64,000 nt of DNA, taken from NCBI GenBank assembly GCA_002695065.1, contig NZNW01000006.1:1-64000 (forward strand), read 5' to 3'. The first letter of the stretch is position 1, and every line of letters starts with the position of its first letter. The stretch comes from Salinicola sp. GTDB taxonomy: Bacteria > Pseudomonadota > Gammaproteobacteria > Pseudomonadales > Halomonadaceae. Below the pieces are notes generated by a model. That model made no database searches. It saw only the letters and a program-made list of their open reading frames with translations, and was not told where the DNA came from. The position numbers and the translations under genes are program-made. Shown one piece after another: positions 33,311 to 42,523 of the stretch.

Positions 33311-33694
33311 TTACTGCGAGAGGATCGGGCCAGCCTCGGTTCCCAGCCAGATGACGGCGAGGATGAGGATGACACCGGCGCAGAAGGTGATCCCGAACTT
33401 GCTCCACTCCCCGCGTGCCTGGGCTTCACGGAAGGCGGCAATGGCGGAAATGGCCACGAACAGGAAGGCGACCGTCGCCACGATCAACCCGCCCAGAATG
33501 GCAAAGTCATAGAGATAGCCCTGGGCGGTCGAACGAATCCCCCCGCCCCCCTGCGTCGGCTCTTCCAGTTCAGGGAGACCCTGCGCCCACGCCAGGCTCG
33601 GCAGGGTCGTCGCCACGCTGAATGCTACCACCAGGCGGCGAGCGCCCTGATTGGCCCACTGGACCGGTTTCATGAGTGCTGATCGAAGTTGCAT
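33311..33694 (-). CDS. Pilin-like protein, TIGR03745 family
   Basis: A 127-residue protein with a long signal region (to about residue 37, SLAWA) and two hydrophobic helices (about 65-90 and 100-120), the TraA/VirB2 layout. It would be the main pilus subunit. The ATG at MQLRSAL is supported by spacing; an in-frame ATG five codons earlier is possible. Confidence 0.8.
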   Translation of the reverse strand: MQLRSALMKPVQWANQGARRLVVAFSVATTLPSLAWAQGLPELEEPTQGGGGIRSTAQGYLYDFAILGGLIVATVAFLFVAISAIAAFREAQARGEWSKFGITFCAGVILILAVIWLGTEAGPILSQ

Positions 33695-33786
33695 CTTGAA
33701 TGTCCTCACTGAGGGTGTGTTTGCCCGTTACGACTTGCGATGCCCGAAGGCGTGACCCCAACTTGGGGTTTTCCTGGCCGTTCTCG

Positions 33787-34002
33787 TCAGAGGAACAGCC
33801 ACAGAAACAGCACGAGCAGCAGCAGTGCTCGCCACCAAACAACGCCGAAGATGTCGCCATCGACGCGGCCTCTCGCGAACCCGCGATAGGCCGAAATCAG
33901 AATCCAGGAGACGCACAGCAGGACAGCCACGCAGCCGAGTCCCGCCAACATCCAGTACAGCGGGCCAACCTCCATACCCGACCCGGCTTCGAACGCCTCC
34001 AT
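33787..34002 (-). CDS. Small ICE membrane protein, PFL_4701 family (TIGR03758-like)
   Basis: A 71-residue protein with two membrane helices (about 16-40 and 53-71). Its ATG overlaps the stop of the RAQPRD gene (TGATG), so the two are coupled. Always found at this place in PFGI-type transfer clusters; exact role unknown. Confidence 0.75.
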   Translation of the reverse strand: MEAFEAGSGMEVGPLYWMLAGLGCVAVLLCVSWILISAYRGFARGRVDGDIFGVVWWRALLLLVLFLWLFL

Positions 34003-34361
34003 CAGCGCCCCCGGTCATCGAGATAGTCGCCATCGAGCGGGCGTAACTCGCGCGGCAACAGCCGATCCGGCGCGAGGTAGCCATCGATGCCATGACTAAT
34101 GGCCTCGAGATCGACTCTTAGACGAGGGATGTCGAAATAGACGCGAGTGGTAGCGGGATCCGCATTGGACTGACGCGCATCGATGCGATCGACCACGACC
34201 TTGATCTGCTCGATCTGGGTCTGGATCAGCGCCAGGTCACGCCGTTGGATCTCATCGATGTCATTGGCGAAGACGGGAGACAGCCCGCCCAGAGCCACCA
34301 CAAGCCCAGTGGCGACAGCCAGGCATCGGGAGGAGCGTCGGAATTGCGAGTGCAGCGTCAT
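34002..34361 (-). CDS. RAQPRD-type ICE protein
   Basis: A 119-residue exported protein with a signal peptide (ending SPVFA near residue 32) and the family pattern LALIQTQIEQIKVVVDRI, RVYFDIPRLRVDLEAI and PRELRPLDGDY. It is the first gene of the main channel operon. An AAYGTTAA motif lies 71 bp upstream, and two terminators separate it from the TIGR03747-type gene. Confidence 0.83.
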   Translation of the reverse strand: MTLHSQFRRSSRCLAVATGLVVALGGLSPVFANDIDEIQRRDLALIQTQIEQIKVVVDRIDARQSNADPATTRVYFDIPRLRVDLEAISHGIDGYLAPDRLLPRELRPLDGDYLDDRGR

Positions 34362-34432
34362 GTTGGGATCCCGTCGAAGATGTTGACGACATGGATCCAG
34401 TGTCGAGAGGAAAGTCGATGGGATCAGCAGGA

Positions 34433-34440
34433 AACGTTAA
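34433..34440 (-). promoter_or_regulatory. AAYGTTAA motif upstream of RAQPRD operon
   Basis: On the coding strand TTAACGTTTCCTGCTGAT begins here. The same 18 bp recur with a single change upstream of topB (47534), which makes chance unlikely. 71 bp before the start codon. Confidence 0.6.
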
Positions 34441-34482
34441 GCCGATCGGATAGGTATTTTTCAGGAGAACAGCAAGAAAAAA

Positions 34483-34502
34483 CCCGCTGGCAAGCCAGCG
34501 GG
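34483..34502 (-). terminator. Rho-independent terminator
   Basis: On the minus strand CCCGCTGG-CTTG-CCAGCGGG is followed by TTTTTTCTTGC. A strong 8-bp GC stem with a six-T tail, between the TIGR03747-type gene and the RAQPRD promoter region. Confidence 0.88.
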
Positions 34503-34576
34503 AACGTATGCAGGTAACACTGAGAAAAGGGGCTGCGAATGCCCCCTCCCCACTCACTAGACCAGAATAAAAAAGA

Positions 34577-34592
34577 CCCCGCAAATGCAGGG
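34577..34592 (-). terminator. Rho-independent terminator directly after TIGR03747-type gene
   Basis: On the minus strand CCCTGC-ATTT-GCGGGG is followed by TCTTTTTTATT. It lies 36 bp after the stop codon. With the terminator at 34483-34502 it insulates the next operon. Confidence 0.75.
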
Positions 34593-34627
34593 CCAAACGG
34601 GGAAGTCGACATCGCGCTTTACGGCTG

Positions 34628-35332
34628 TCACAGATACTTTTTGAAGCTCGAGGTTGCCACCGCAATCATCAGCCCGAACAGCAAGGCACAGGGCAGTAGA
34701 AACAGGTTGGGATGAATCGAGAATGGCAAGGACAAGTAGATGAGCCAGCCGGTCAAAAAGATCGGCGTCACAAGCCGCTTGGCATGATGATAGATGAACG
34801 CGGATTCTCGCCCCGCGCCGAATCGCCGAAGATCGCGAGACACCAGGCCGTCCGTAAACCCCACCACCGCCGCGAGAAGAAACAACGGCGAGGTCAGAAT
34901 AAGGATCACGCAGCGCGTCATCGTCATCAGGGTGACGAACATCGCCGCCTGCAGATAGGTTTTGAACGTACCCGCCCAACCCACCTCGTCAGCGCCATAC
35001 TCGACCCAGCCGGCGATGCCGGTCTTGACGAACAACCACTGATAGGTGGTGTCGACGAAGGTCTGCGCGAACTGGACCGGTGACGAGACCAACAGCGAGC
35101 GCGTGAATTGGCTGTCGAGGTAACCCAGCTCGGAGACCATGGTCTCTCGGGCATGCTCGGATCCAGTTTGGCTGAACCAGCCGAAATAGATCCCCACCCA
35201 CTCGATCACGATCGAGGTCAGGATCGAGAGAATCAGGATCCACAACAGGGTGAACGGTAACTTGATCAGGGTGCCGACCAAGCCGGTTCGCTTCTGCTCG
35301 GCCCGCTGCGCCGGAGCTTGTTCTGTTGCCAT
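34628..35332 (-). CDS. ICE membrane protein, TIGR03747-like
   Basis: A 234-residue protein with membrane segments near residues 23-52, 140-175 and 190-228. It matches the membrane protein regularly found after TraD in this ICE class. It lies 3 bp after TraD and ends the leftward unit, with two terminators behind it. Confidence 0.8.
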   Translation of the reverse strand: MATEQAPAQRAEQKRTGLVGTLIKLPFTLLWILILSILTSIVIEWVGIYFGWFSQTGSEHARETMVSELGYLDSQFTRSLLVSSPVQFAQTFVDTTYQWLFVKTGIAGWVEYGADEVGWAGTFKTYLQAAMFVTLMTMTRCVILILTSPLFLLAAVVGFTDGLVSRDLRRFGAGRESAFIYHHAKRLVTPIFLTGWLIYLSLPFSIHPNLFLLPCALLFGLMIAVATSSFKKYL

Positions 35333-35335
35333 GAA

Positions 35336-37477
35336 TCACTCCTCCTGTGCAACGACAGACTCCAACGCGGCCAAAGCCGCCTCGTCAGTCAAGGCGTCGA
35401 GGTCGATCGGCGCGGGCCGCAACGGTTCCCACCACTGTTCGCCGGTGCTGTACTGGTCACGCATGCGAGCAGCGATGTCCGCGACGTCCTTGGGTAGATC
35501 CTCGGTCTTGTCGTACTTCGGGAGCGGCATGCGTAGCTTCCACAACTGCCCACCCTCGAGTAGCGCGAATGCCTGTCCCTTGGGCAAGTTGATCACATCG
35601 TTGGGTACGATCATCTCGACGGACTCGGTGCCGATACGATCGCCCGCCGAGCTGGAAAAATCCTGGTCACTGTTCACATCGGCATTGTCGCTAGCCATGG
35701 AGACCATCAACCGCGTGCTGACGTTGACCTTGGAGAGTTGATCGGTCAGCAGGCGCGCGGTTTTCTCCTCCCGGACCCGGAGCATGATGACGTTGTTGAA
35801 GTTACCCACCACCTGGCCGGCCTTGGCGGCATTCCCGATCCGCGCCTCGATATCGGAGAGCGTCTGGGTATAGGCCGTGACCTGAATACCGGCACCACCG
35901 CCCTTATTGATCAGCGGAATGAACTCATCACCCATGAGCTCATTGAACTCATCGCAATGCAGGTTGATCGAGGCTTTCTTGCCTCCGGTTCCCGGCAAGC
36001 CATCTTCGGTCCCGAACTTGTAGATATGGCCAGCCACCGACACGATGTCGGCGAACATGGAGTTACCCACCGCTTGCGCCACTTCGAAATCCGATAGGGC
36101 ATCGAGCCCCACGTAGACGATGCCCTTCTTGCGAATGATCTGCTGCCAATCGATGATCGGGCGCTCGTCCTCGATATCGGTGTAATCGGGGCTCAAAAGC
36201 TCGGCGATCTTGCCGCTGGTCAGCTTCTCCAGCAGAGGCAACAGCGAGGCGACGATCTTGTCGAAATAGGTCTTGTCGTAGCGCACCGCCGACAAGAGCC
36301 CATCCAGCACCGGATCAGTCAGCGTCTCGATCACCTCGGGGAGCTGCAGGTACTGCACGATCGCCACCACCCGCTTGTGACGCCCCACCATGTTGCGCGG
36401 CATGTTGCGATCGTTGAGCTTGCCCTCGATCTCGGTGATCGTCTGATTGGCCCCAGCGATCTGCGCTTCGAGGGTGGTCTGGACGTACTGCATCAACAGC
36501 GCATCGATGTTCACCACATCGGACAGAATCTGGTTATAGGTCGGGCGCTCGCCAAGGGCGTGGCGCGCGCGCGCCACGATATTGACGAAGCGCCAGGCGA
36601 ACTGCCGAAAAGCCGCACTATTGCCTTCACCCGATAACTGCCCTGTCACGCGGGTCGAGACCTCGGATAGCCGAGAGAAGCGCCCCACCGCATTATAGCG
36701 ACACGAAATATCCGGCCAGCCCAGATGGAAGATATAGAACTCATCACCCCGCCCCGCCTTCTGCGCTTCGGTGTACATGCGCATCATCAGGTCGGCATCG
36801 CCCTTGGGGTCAAAGCAGATGGTGATGTCGCCCCGGCGAATGTCCTGGGTAATCAGGATCTCGGCCAGGCGGGTTTTGCCCACGCGCGTGGTCCCTTCGA
36901 CCAGGGTATGCCCTACCCGCTCTCCCAGCGGCAACCAGACATCGCGTTCCTTCCACTCCACCGCGTGAAGAATAGGGCTGCCACCCACCGGCGGCAGTGG
37001 CCGCACCGGATTCAGGGGCGTATCCGCTCTCATTACTCGGGCAATGGCTTCACCGAGAGGGTTTCGCTGCAGACGGTGTTCCCAACGTCGTGCAGCATCA
37101 TAGGCAGGGCTGGGTTTGACGTAGGACTCGGCGGCGGGCTGTCGCGCTTCATGCACGCGCTGCGTATGTCGCGCCTGCCACTGAAATCCCTTGCCCAGCC
37201 ACAGATGGCGCTTGCTGACGGGCACCTGGCGGCTTGAGAGCGCGAAGCGTGGCAGCCGACGCATATTGCGGCGGTAGCGCAGCACGGTCCATGCCTGGCG
37301 TAAGCGCCAAAGGCCAAACGCCAGAAAGCCGGCGGCGGTAATGAGACCCACGCTAGGTGCCAATGCCAACGACCAGGGAGCCCACAGCGACAAGGCGGCA
37401 CAGCCAAGACAGACCCAAAAGGTATAGAGCTCGACGGCAGGTCGCAGCAGGGATTCCAGGGGGTGGTTATGGCTCAT
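35336..37477 (-). CDS. traD: Coupling protein TraD (TIGR03743-like, SXT/TOL type)
   Basis: A 713-residue VirD4/TraD-type ATPase that brings the DNA-relaxase complex to the channel. Two N-terminal membrane helices (about 12-55), Walker A GTTRVGKTR near residue 197, Walker B INLHCDEFNELMG near 500. The ATG at MSHNHPL has GGGAGGGG upstream; a longer in-frame reading of 30 residues lies within the previous gene. It overlaps that gene by 11 bp. Confidence 0.9.
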   Translation of the reverse strand: MSHNHPLESLLRPAVELYTFWVCLGCAALSLWAPWSLALAPSVGLITAAGFLAFGLWRLRQAWTVLRYRRNMRRLPRFALSSRQVPVSKRHLWLGKGFQWQARHTQRVHEARQPAAESYVKPSPAYDAARRWEHRLQRNPLGEAIARVMRADTPLNPVRPLPPVGGSPILHAVEWKERDVWLPLGERVGHTLVEGTTRVGKTRLAEILITQDIRRGDITICFDPKGDADLMMRMYTEAQKAGRGDEFYIFHLGWPDISCRYNAVGRFSRLSEVSTRVTGQLSGEGNSAAFRQFAWRFVNIVARARHALGERPTYNQILSDVVNIDALLMQYVQTTLEAQIAGANQTITEIEGKLNDRNMPRNMVGRHKRVVAIVQYLQLPEVIETLTDPVLDGLLSAVRYDKTYFDKIVASLLPLLEKLTSGKIAELLSPDYTDIEDERPIIDWQQIIRKKGIVYVGLDALSDFEVAQAVGNSMFADIVSVAGHIYKFGTEDGLPGTGGKKASINLHCDEFNELMGDEFIPLINKGGGAGIQVTAYTQTLSDIEARIGNAAKAGQVVGNFNNVIMLRVREEKTARLLTDQLSKVNVSTRLMVSMASDNADVNSDQDFSSSAGDRIGTESVEMIVPNDVINLPKGQAFALLEGGQLWKLRMPLPKYDKTEDLPKDVADIAARMRDQYSTGEQWWEPLRPAPIDLDALTDEAALAALESVVAQEE

Positions 37478-37937
37478 CCGTATTCCCCTCCCACCAGGTC
37501 TCCATCGGAATGACCTCACCGTGATCCAGAGAGACCTCATGCTGGTCGAAAAACGCCTGGTAGCCATTGAGATGGGCTTGGCAAAAGATTTCTAACTGCG
37601 CCAAGGGCAATCGGGGCGAGTAGACATGGCCTGGTCCGGCTTCCAGATTCAGGATCTGGGCATCGCCCCCTTCATACTCACGCAGGTCCCCTCCCGTCAT
37701 ATCCATGGCCATTCCGATATGATCGAGTCCCTTGGCAAACTCGCCGACCATCACCTTGATGGGCACATCATCAGCGGGCAGAGCCTGGGCGGGCAGATGC
37801 GTCACGCCCCCTTTGACGTAAGCCGGCGCCATCAGCTCATAAAGCCTACCGTCTCGATGGAAGATCACTCCAGGCATGAGTGCGAGCGCATCGATATCCT
37901 GCCATCGCTCGTGAACAAAACAGCTTACGACCGACAT
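37467..37937 (-). CDS. ICE hypothetical protein
   Basis: A 156-residue soluble acidic protein (MSVVSCFVHERWQDIDALAL) without signal peptide or membrane segment. It overlaps the TraD start by 11 bp and is likely coexpressed. I do not recognise a family. Confidence 0.68.
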   Translation of the reverse strand: MSVVSCFVHERWQDIDALALMPGVIFHRDGRLYELMAPAYVKGGVTHLPAQALPADDVPIKVMVGEFAKGLDHIGMAMDMTGGDLREYEGGDAQILNLEAGPGHVYSPRLPLAQLEIFCQAHLNGYQAFFDQHEVSLDHGEVIPMETWWEGNTDEP

Positions 37938-37959
37938 CGCGTTGAGCTCCTAGATAAAG

Positions 37960-38535
37960 TTATTGTTCAAGACCGCGAGCACTGATCAGCACCGGGTAAT
38001 GCTGTAACCCCAATCGCCCGGCGAGACCATCACCGGACACAGGGCGCAGCTCCAGACCCTCCGCCTCGGCGCGAAGCGCCTGCAGAGATGGCTCGTCCTG
38101 GACCTGAACGACCAACCCCACCGCGTTCATGTCACGCAGGATGTCTCCACGCTGGGCTAACCAGTCGCGCGAGAGCGCGTCGTCACCGATCAAGAAAATG
38201 GGCGTGAAGCCTCCTGGCAGTTGCAGCTCACGGGGCGTCACGGTGCCCGGCGTCAGCCGCTCGCTCGCCACAGGCAACATGTCCGCTTCGCTGAATGGCT
38301 GGGTACGCCGTTGAGTCACACCGATCTGAGGTGAGTAACTCTCGGATGCCGAGACACCCGCACCACCAATCGGCGCAAAATAGCGACGTGTCGGCTCACC
38401 GCCATGATCGGCCACTACCTCAAGATCCGGGAGACCAGGAGGACGTTGAACCGGCGCTTGGGCGTGTGCCAGAGAGAGCCCCGACATCAACACCAGCGTG
38501 AGCCAGATGCGGCGTTTCATGATCCTGACGGTCAT
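37960..38535 (-). CDS. ICE transfer protein, PFL_4695 family (TIGR03765-like)
   Basis: A 191-residue exported protein with a signal peptide (ending SLAHAQ near residue 26). The C-terminal part (FLIGDDALSRDWLAQR, NAVGLVVQVQDE, LGLQHYPVLIS) is the conserved region of the PFL_4695 group. AGGAG 8 bp before MTVRIMKRR supports this start over the ATG five codons later. It stands between the transglycosylase and TraD genes as usual. Confidence 0.8.
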   Translation of the reverse strand: MTVRIMKRRIWLTLVLMSGLSLAHAQAPVQRPPGLPDLEVVADHGGEPTRRYFAPIGGAGVSASESYSPQIGVTQRRTQPFSEADMLPVASERLTPGTVTPRELQLPGGFTPIFLIGDDALSRDWLAQRGDILRDMNAVGLVVQVQDEPSLQALRAEAEGLELRPVSGDGLAGRLGLQHYPVLISARGLEQ

Positions 38536-38554
38536 GGTTTCACTCCTGTAAAGA

Positions 38555-39358
38555 TCAACGGCTCGCGACTTCGGCCATCCACTGCCGCTGTGTTGGCGTC
38601 ACCCAGGTGACGGCACTGTCATCGGTGGCCAGGGGTTCCGGTGTCACCCAGGTGAGATCGTCGGGGTCCGACGAGCGACGTGCTGCAACGACCTTGGACG
38701 GCGGCGTAAAACCACCAGACTCACGAGCCGAGGATGAGGGCTGAGCCCGTGCAACCAGCACGGCTACCGAGGGCGTTTGCAAGGAAGGTGTGGCACCCAG
38801 TGCCGCGAGCTCACGGCTGACGATGGCGCGATAGCGGGCGGCGGGCTTGCCACCCGCCGGACGGTGATAGCGACCGGCAGCAACGACCCAATCACCGGAG
38901 TCATCGTGGTATTGCCGTAGTAGCCGTGCCGCTTCATCGAGGTTCGCGTAGGGATTCAGCCCCTCACAGGGATCGGCGAAGCGACGCCCTTGGCCGAACA
39001 ACTGGGGCTGCCAGCGAACGTTAAGCTGGGCAATGCCCACATCAATGATCTGTGTCGCCTCGAGCGCATCGCGTAGCGCCTGACACGCGGACTGACGATC
39101 ACCGAAACGCATTGATTTGCCGGCAACGTTCAACGTCCAGGGCCAGGGCCGCACCCCGGCGTCCAAACGCGTTTTGGATTCGGCACTGGCAACGGCATAA
39201 AGGACTTCGGGGGGAATGCCATTATCCTCGGCTGCCACGACATAGGCCGATGGGATATCGACGCGAGGTGCGCAGAGTGCAGGCGTCGACAATGCCAATC
39301 CTACCGCTGTCGCCATCAGACACAGCGCGAGACGCCCCCCCTTCCGTGATCTCATCAT
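38555..39358 (-). CDS. Lytic transglycosylase (SLT type) of the transfer system
   Basis: A 267-residue exported protein with a signal peptide (ending PALCAP about residue 30) and a soluble-lytic-transglycosylase domain. The catalytic Glu is in AVASAESKTR (about residue 60), with DVGIAQLNVRWQPQLF further on. It opens peptidoglycan for the channel, the VirB1 role. It overlaps the PFL_4693-type gene by 4 bp. Confidence 0.87.
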   Translation of the reverse strand: MMRSRKGGRLALCLMATAVGLALSTPALCAPRVDIPSAYVVAAEDNGIPPEVLYAVASAESKTRLDAGVRPWPWTLNVAGKSMRFGDRQSACQALRDALEATQIIDVGIAQLNVRWQPQLFGQGRRFADPCEGLNPYANLDEAARLLRQYHDDSGDWVVAAGRYHRPAGGKPAARYRAIVSRELAALGATPSLQTPSVAVLVARAQPSSSARESGGFTPPSKVVAARRSSDPDDLTWVTPEPLATDDSAVTWVTPTQRQWMAEVASR

Positions 39359-40083
39359 CCCCTCGGCGCGACACGCGGAAGCTCGGACGTGTCAACGTCC
39401 AACGAGCCACCGTGGTTTAAGGTAATGCCGCCTGCCCGAACCTGCTCGGGAGGGATGCCCACCTTGGCTGCCCAAGCGCGGATCCGGCGGTCATCGCCGT
39501 TAGCATCGACCACCCAAATATCCATGGCCGCGCCCCGGCTGATCAGTCGCTTGACCGTGGCCACGCACTGCTCACACCCTTGCGTGGCCACGACGACATT
39601 CAAACGTTGCGACGACACCCCAGCACTGGAACCGAAGACCGACTGCGTTGCATCTTGCCCCCCCTTGGTCGTGAACGGATGCACCGGCCGGTCGTTGGGA
39701 TAGAGACGAGTCCACGCGTCATCGTAAGCACGCTGAAACGCCAGCTCGGCCTCGACACGCTTGCGTTCGGCCTCGACCAACATCTCGGCATATTTCTGAC
39801 GCTCGGCGTCGCTCTGCGCTTCCAGACCCAGCGCGGTCAGCGGATCCAAGTCCGGGGACCAGGTGCCGCGCGGCCCCAGCATGATCGACTGATAGCGCTG
39901 GTACTCTTGCTGATCGAGGCCCCAGGCTTGTGCCGGGCGTTGGGCACTCTGGTCGATCTGTGTCTGATCAATCCGTGTTGCCTGAGTCTCCTGCCCTTGT
40001 TGCGCCCAGACTGGAACCGACACGGCGGCCAGCAAGGCGATGGAGCCAATCCACTCTCTCCGAACCCTTGGAATCATCGACAC
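39355..40083 (-). CDS. ICE transfer protein, PFL_4693 family (TIGR03759-like)
   Basis: A 242-residue exported protein (signal peptide ending PVWAQ near residue 28) with the conserved WGLDQQEYQRYQSIMLGPRG region and a C-terminal thioredoxin-like part with CEQC. A GTG start with GGAGGA 6 bp upstream fits better than the ATG two codons later. It lies between the 261-residue coiled-coil protein and the transglycosylase. Confidence 0.82.
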   Translation of the reverse strand: MSMIPRVRREWIGSIALLAAVSVPVWAQQGQETQATRIDQTQIDQSAQRPAQAWGLDQQEYQRYQSIMLGPRGTWSPDLDPLTALGLEAQSDAERQKYAEMLVEAERKRVEAELAFQRAYDDAWTRLYPNDRPVHPFTTKGGQDATQSVFGSSAGVSSQRLNVVVATQGCEQCVATVKRLISRGAAMDIWVVDANGDDRRIRAWAAKVGIPPEQVRAGGITLNHGGSLDVDTSELPRVAPRG

Positions 40084-40094
40084 GGGAATCCTCC

Positions 40095-40880
40095 TTATGG
40101 AACGGGCATGACGACCGTCTGGCCATTAATGGAAAACGCAGCCGAATGGCCAGAGATCGATGACAAACGCCAGTTCCCAAGGCGCTCCCCGACCCCAAGC
40201 AAACGCAGATCGCGAAGGCTGGCAGCCGGTCCTGATGAAATCGCCAGGTAGTGTCGTCCGCCGCGCAGCTCACTTCCGGCAATGGAGAACGAAGGAGAAG
40301 GCGGTTCGGGACGCCGCTGGCGTGTTGGCGTTGATGCCGATTGGCGGGGCTTGGTCGTCGCTCGCAGTTTGCGTACCGCTTCGATGCCCTTCTCCAACTC
40401 TTGCTGCTTCTCGAGCGCCGCTGCGAAACGGGTATCGACCGACGCCGAGAGCTCATTAACGCGTTGCGACAAGGCTTTCAGCTCATCCGTGAGATCCACT
40501 AGATCCACTGACGGCGTCTTCGCCAACTGATCCGCTTGCTGTGACAACGCATCTCGAACGGTAGAGAGCTCCCCGGAAAGGTCTTGCTGTGACTGTGCCT
40601 GGGCATCCCTCGCCTGTTGCAGCGAGTTGATGGAATCCCGAAGCTGGTCGATCGTTTGTTGCTGCTCCTGCACCACTGATGAGAGTGTCGGCCCGGTGTC
40701 TTGAGCGTTGCCTTTCACCCACAGAAACACCCCGCCCAACACGACCAGTACCAGGACAACCAGGATCAACACGCGCATCAGACCGAAACGCGTCTTGCGC
40801 TCGCCAACAGGTGTGAAACCCTGCGTTTTCGCCGTGTCTTCCATGCCTTCGGGCATATCAGGAATGATCTTGTCTGCCAT
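40095..40880 (-). CDS. Membrane-anchored coiled-coil protein of the pil/tra unit
   Basis: A 261-residue protein: one membrane helix (about 33-55), a long coiled coil (65-165) and a C-terminal 80-residue domain (FSIAGSELRGGRHYLAI, NWRLSSISGHSAAFSINGQ) that resembles TcpQ/PilP-type pilus accessory domains. It is 3 bp downstream of pilL. Probably a pilus or channel assembly part; the exact family is unsure. Confidence 0.7.
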   Translation of the reverse strand: MADKIIPDMPEGMEDTAKTQGFTPVGERKTRFGLMRVLILVVLVLVVLGGVFLWVKGNAQDTGPTLSSVVQEQQQTIDQLRDSINSLQQARDAQAQSQQDLSGELSTVRDALSQQADQLAKTPSVDLVDLTDELKALSQRVNELSASVDTRFAAALEKQQELEKGIEAVRKLRATTKPRQSASTPTRQRRPEPPSPSFSIAGSELRGGRHYLAISSGPAASLRDLRLLGVGERLGNWRLSSISGHSAAFSINGQTVVMPVP

Positions 40881-40883
40881 GGT

Positions 40884-41507
40884 TTACCCCTTGACCAGAC
40901 GCTGGTCGCGAACCTGGTAGCACACCATCCGCGCAATCGGATCGGCCTGCACCTCGAATGCCGGGCCACCTAGTACCTGCAACGCTTCGCGAAGCGGCAT
41001 CGGCCCCAGGTCGAAGTGGGCAGCCGGTAGCGGGCGACTATAGAGCAACTGCTGTGGCTCTCCCTGCGCTCGGCAAAGGCCGAATCCCGTGTGTTGCAAC
41101 GTGTAGCGGATTCCGTCCTCGACAGAGGGATTGAGTGACGCGGGAATCGAGATATCGACGACCTGTTCCAGCAGTTCACGCTGTTGCAACGTCGCCTTGG
41201 CCGACACCAGGGAGTAGCGTCCACCGCGAAGCACCTCGACACGATCGTCACGGTTATATCGGCGATCCCTATAGACATCCGGCTCGACATCATGCGTCGG
41301 CTGATCCATCCCGGTCGTGACAACCTGCGAGGAGGATCCAGGCTGGGCCGGCTTGGTGATGTCGATGGTCACCTTGTCCGCATCGGGGTACTGCGCAGCG
41401 AGGCGCTCGCTTTCGGAAGGTGGCTGCGTTTGCTGCTGGGCACAGCCAGCCATCAACGCAACGAGGAATGCTAAGGGGAACAGCCGGGCTTTATTCGGGA
41501 AAGTCAT
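40884..41507 (-). CDS. PilL-type lipoprotein of PFGI-1 class ICE
   Basis: A 207-residue lipoprotein with lipobox LVALMAGC (Cys near residue 22). Its C-terminal domain (IPASLNPSVEDGIRYTLQHTG, LPAAHFDLGPMPLREALQVLGG, YQVRDQR) is the TcpQ/PilL N-domain pattern of PFGI-1 class elements. No complete pil operon is present, so it probably serves the channel here. It is the first gene of a long leftward unit, with an AAYGTTAA motif 78 bp upstream. Confidence 0.82.
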   Translation of the reverse strand: MTFPNKARLFPLAFLVALMAGCAQQQTQPPSESERLAAQYPDADKVTIDITKPAQPGSSSQVVTTGMDQPTHDVEPDVYRDRRYNRDDRVEVLRGGRYSLVSAKATLQQRELLEQVVDISIPASLNPSVEDGIRYTLQHTGFGLCRAQGEPQQLLYSRPLPAAHFDLGPMPLREALQVLGGPAFEVQADPIARMVCYQVRDQRLVKG

Positions 41508-41585
41508 GGGTGGAGCCTCGCGCGGAAACCGGAATGATCATGATCAGGTTCACCGTGCCGGAGGCGGGGAAACGCTGCGACGGGA

Positions 41586-41593
41586 AATGTTAA
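41586..41593 (-). promoter_or_regulatory. AAYGTTAA motif upstream of pilL
   Basis: AATGTTAA on the plus strand; the coding strand reads TTAACATTTCCCG. 78 bp before the pilL start. Confidence 0.5.
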
Positions 41594-41627
41594 TTGCACC
41601 AGCGGTCCTTTTTGCAGGCACAAAAAA

Positions 41628-41645
41628 AGCGCCCCGGAGGGCGCT
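41628..41645 (-). terminator. Rho-independent terminator
   Basis: On the minus strand AGCGCCC-TCCG-GGGCGCT is followed by TTTTTTTGTGCC. It begins 5 bp after the stop codon of the gene ending at 41650 and closes the second small-gene block before the pilL promoter region. Confidence 0.9.
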
Positions 41646-41649
41646 GGAT

Positions 41650-42444
41650 TCAGTATGGGATCACTTCCGTCATGTCGTTTATCGTCGCAATCATCTGCCG
41701 ATCATGGGGCTTTCGGGCACTCCACCCGCACCCGAGATAACCCGCGCAGAACGTCAATGCCTGCTCGGTCGTCTTGAAGTCCTTCAGGAATGTCGCGAGA
41801 TTGGTGGTTGGTGGCCGCACATACACCGCCATCATGTTCCACTCGTCTCGATACCCCACCTCCAGACTGGCTTGGGCATCGGCAGCGCTAGCCACGATCG
41901 CATCGCCGTTGGGACCGCGCCCCGCGATAACCAGCCCAGGAGGCACGGATCCACAGGCTCTCAAGCCCACGACATCCAGCACCTCACCGTGCCATTGACT
42001 ACCGGCAGCACATTGCCGCGCGATGGCCGCTAACGCCTGAGCGTTGGTTCTGTATGGGCCATGCTCGAAAGCCACGACCGCGTAGGCATTGTCGACCACT
42101 GCCAACGACCAGCCCTCCTCGTCTGATGGAAACGGGGCATAACCGCCATCGATCAACGCGTGGTATATGTTTTGAGGGGTTTCACTGTCCCACTCATCGC
42201 CAGACAGCTCTGCTCGGATCCGCTGCAGCAGTACCTGATCCTCGGTCGGGGCCAAGGGATCATCACCACCGCAGTTCAGTTCCTCACAGAGGTAGTCGAT
42301 GTTGACGACCTGCAGGCTATCGCCCGCGATCTCCAGAATTTCCGACGGTATGTCATCCTCCGGTGCCCGTTGCAGAAATCGCAGGGCGGCGAGAATGACG
42401 TCGATATCCAGGCTCGCCAGGGTGTATTTGAGAGACTTGCACAT
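41650..42444 (-). CDS. ICE hypothetical protein
   Basis: A 264-residue soluble acidic protein. The N-terminus (about 1-70) looks helical; the C-terminal two thirds contain two repeated-looking segments around YAVVAFEHGPYRTNAQALAA and NLATFLKDFKTTEQALTFC, perhaps a duplicated small domain. No known motif. Last gene of the second hairpin-leader block, ended by a terminator. Confidence 0.68.
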   Translation of the reverse strand: MCKSLKYTLASLDIDVILAALRFLQRAPEDDIPSEILEIAGDSLQVVNIDYLCEELNCGGDDPLAPTEDQVLLQRIRAELSGDEWDSETPQNIYHALIDGGYAPFPSDEEGWSLAVVDNAYAVVAFEHGPYRTNAQALAAIARQCAAGSQWHGEVLDVVGLRACGSVPPGLVIAGRGPNGDAIVASAADAQASLEVGYRDEWNMMAVYVRPPTTNLATFLKDFKTTEQALTFCAGYLGCGWSARKPHDRQMIATINDMTEVIPY

Positions 42445-42475
42445 GAGGTAGCTCCTTCATGTCGAATGGTGGAGC

Positions 42476-42505
42476 CACCCCATCGGGAATGGCCCCGATT
42501 GGGTG
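42476..42505 (-). promoter_or_regulatory. Leader hairpin upstream of gene ending at 41650
   Basis: CACCC pairs with GGGTG and ATCGGG with CCCGAT, with a C/T mismatch between. Almost the same sequence (GGAGCCATCCCAC, GGCCCCGA) is repeated at 42796-42823. Confidence 0.65.
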
Positions 42506-42523
42506 AATGATTTCAGATGAGAT

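Noticed and set aside
39017-39024. Additional AACGTTAA motif
   Set aside because: It lies inside the transglycosylase coding sequence, far from any start, and lacks the shared flanks.
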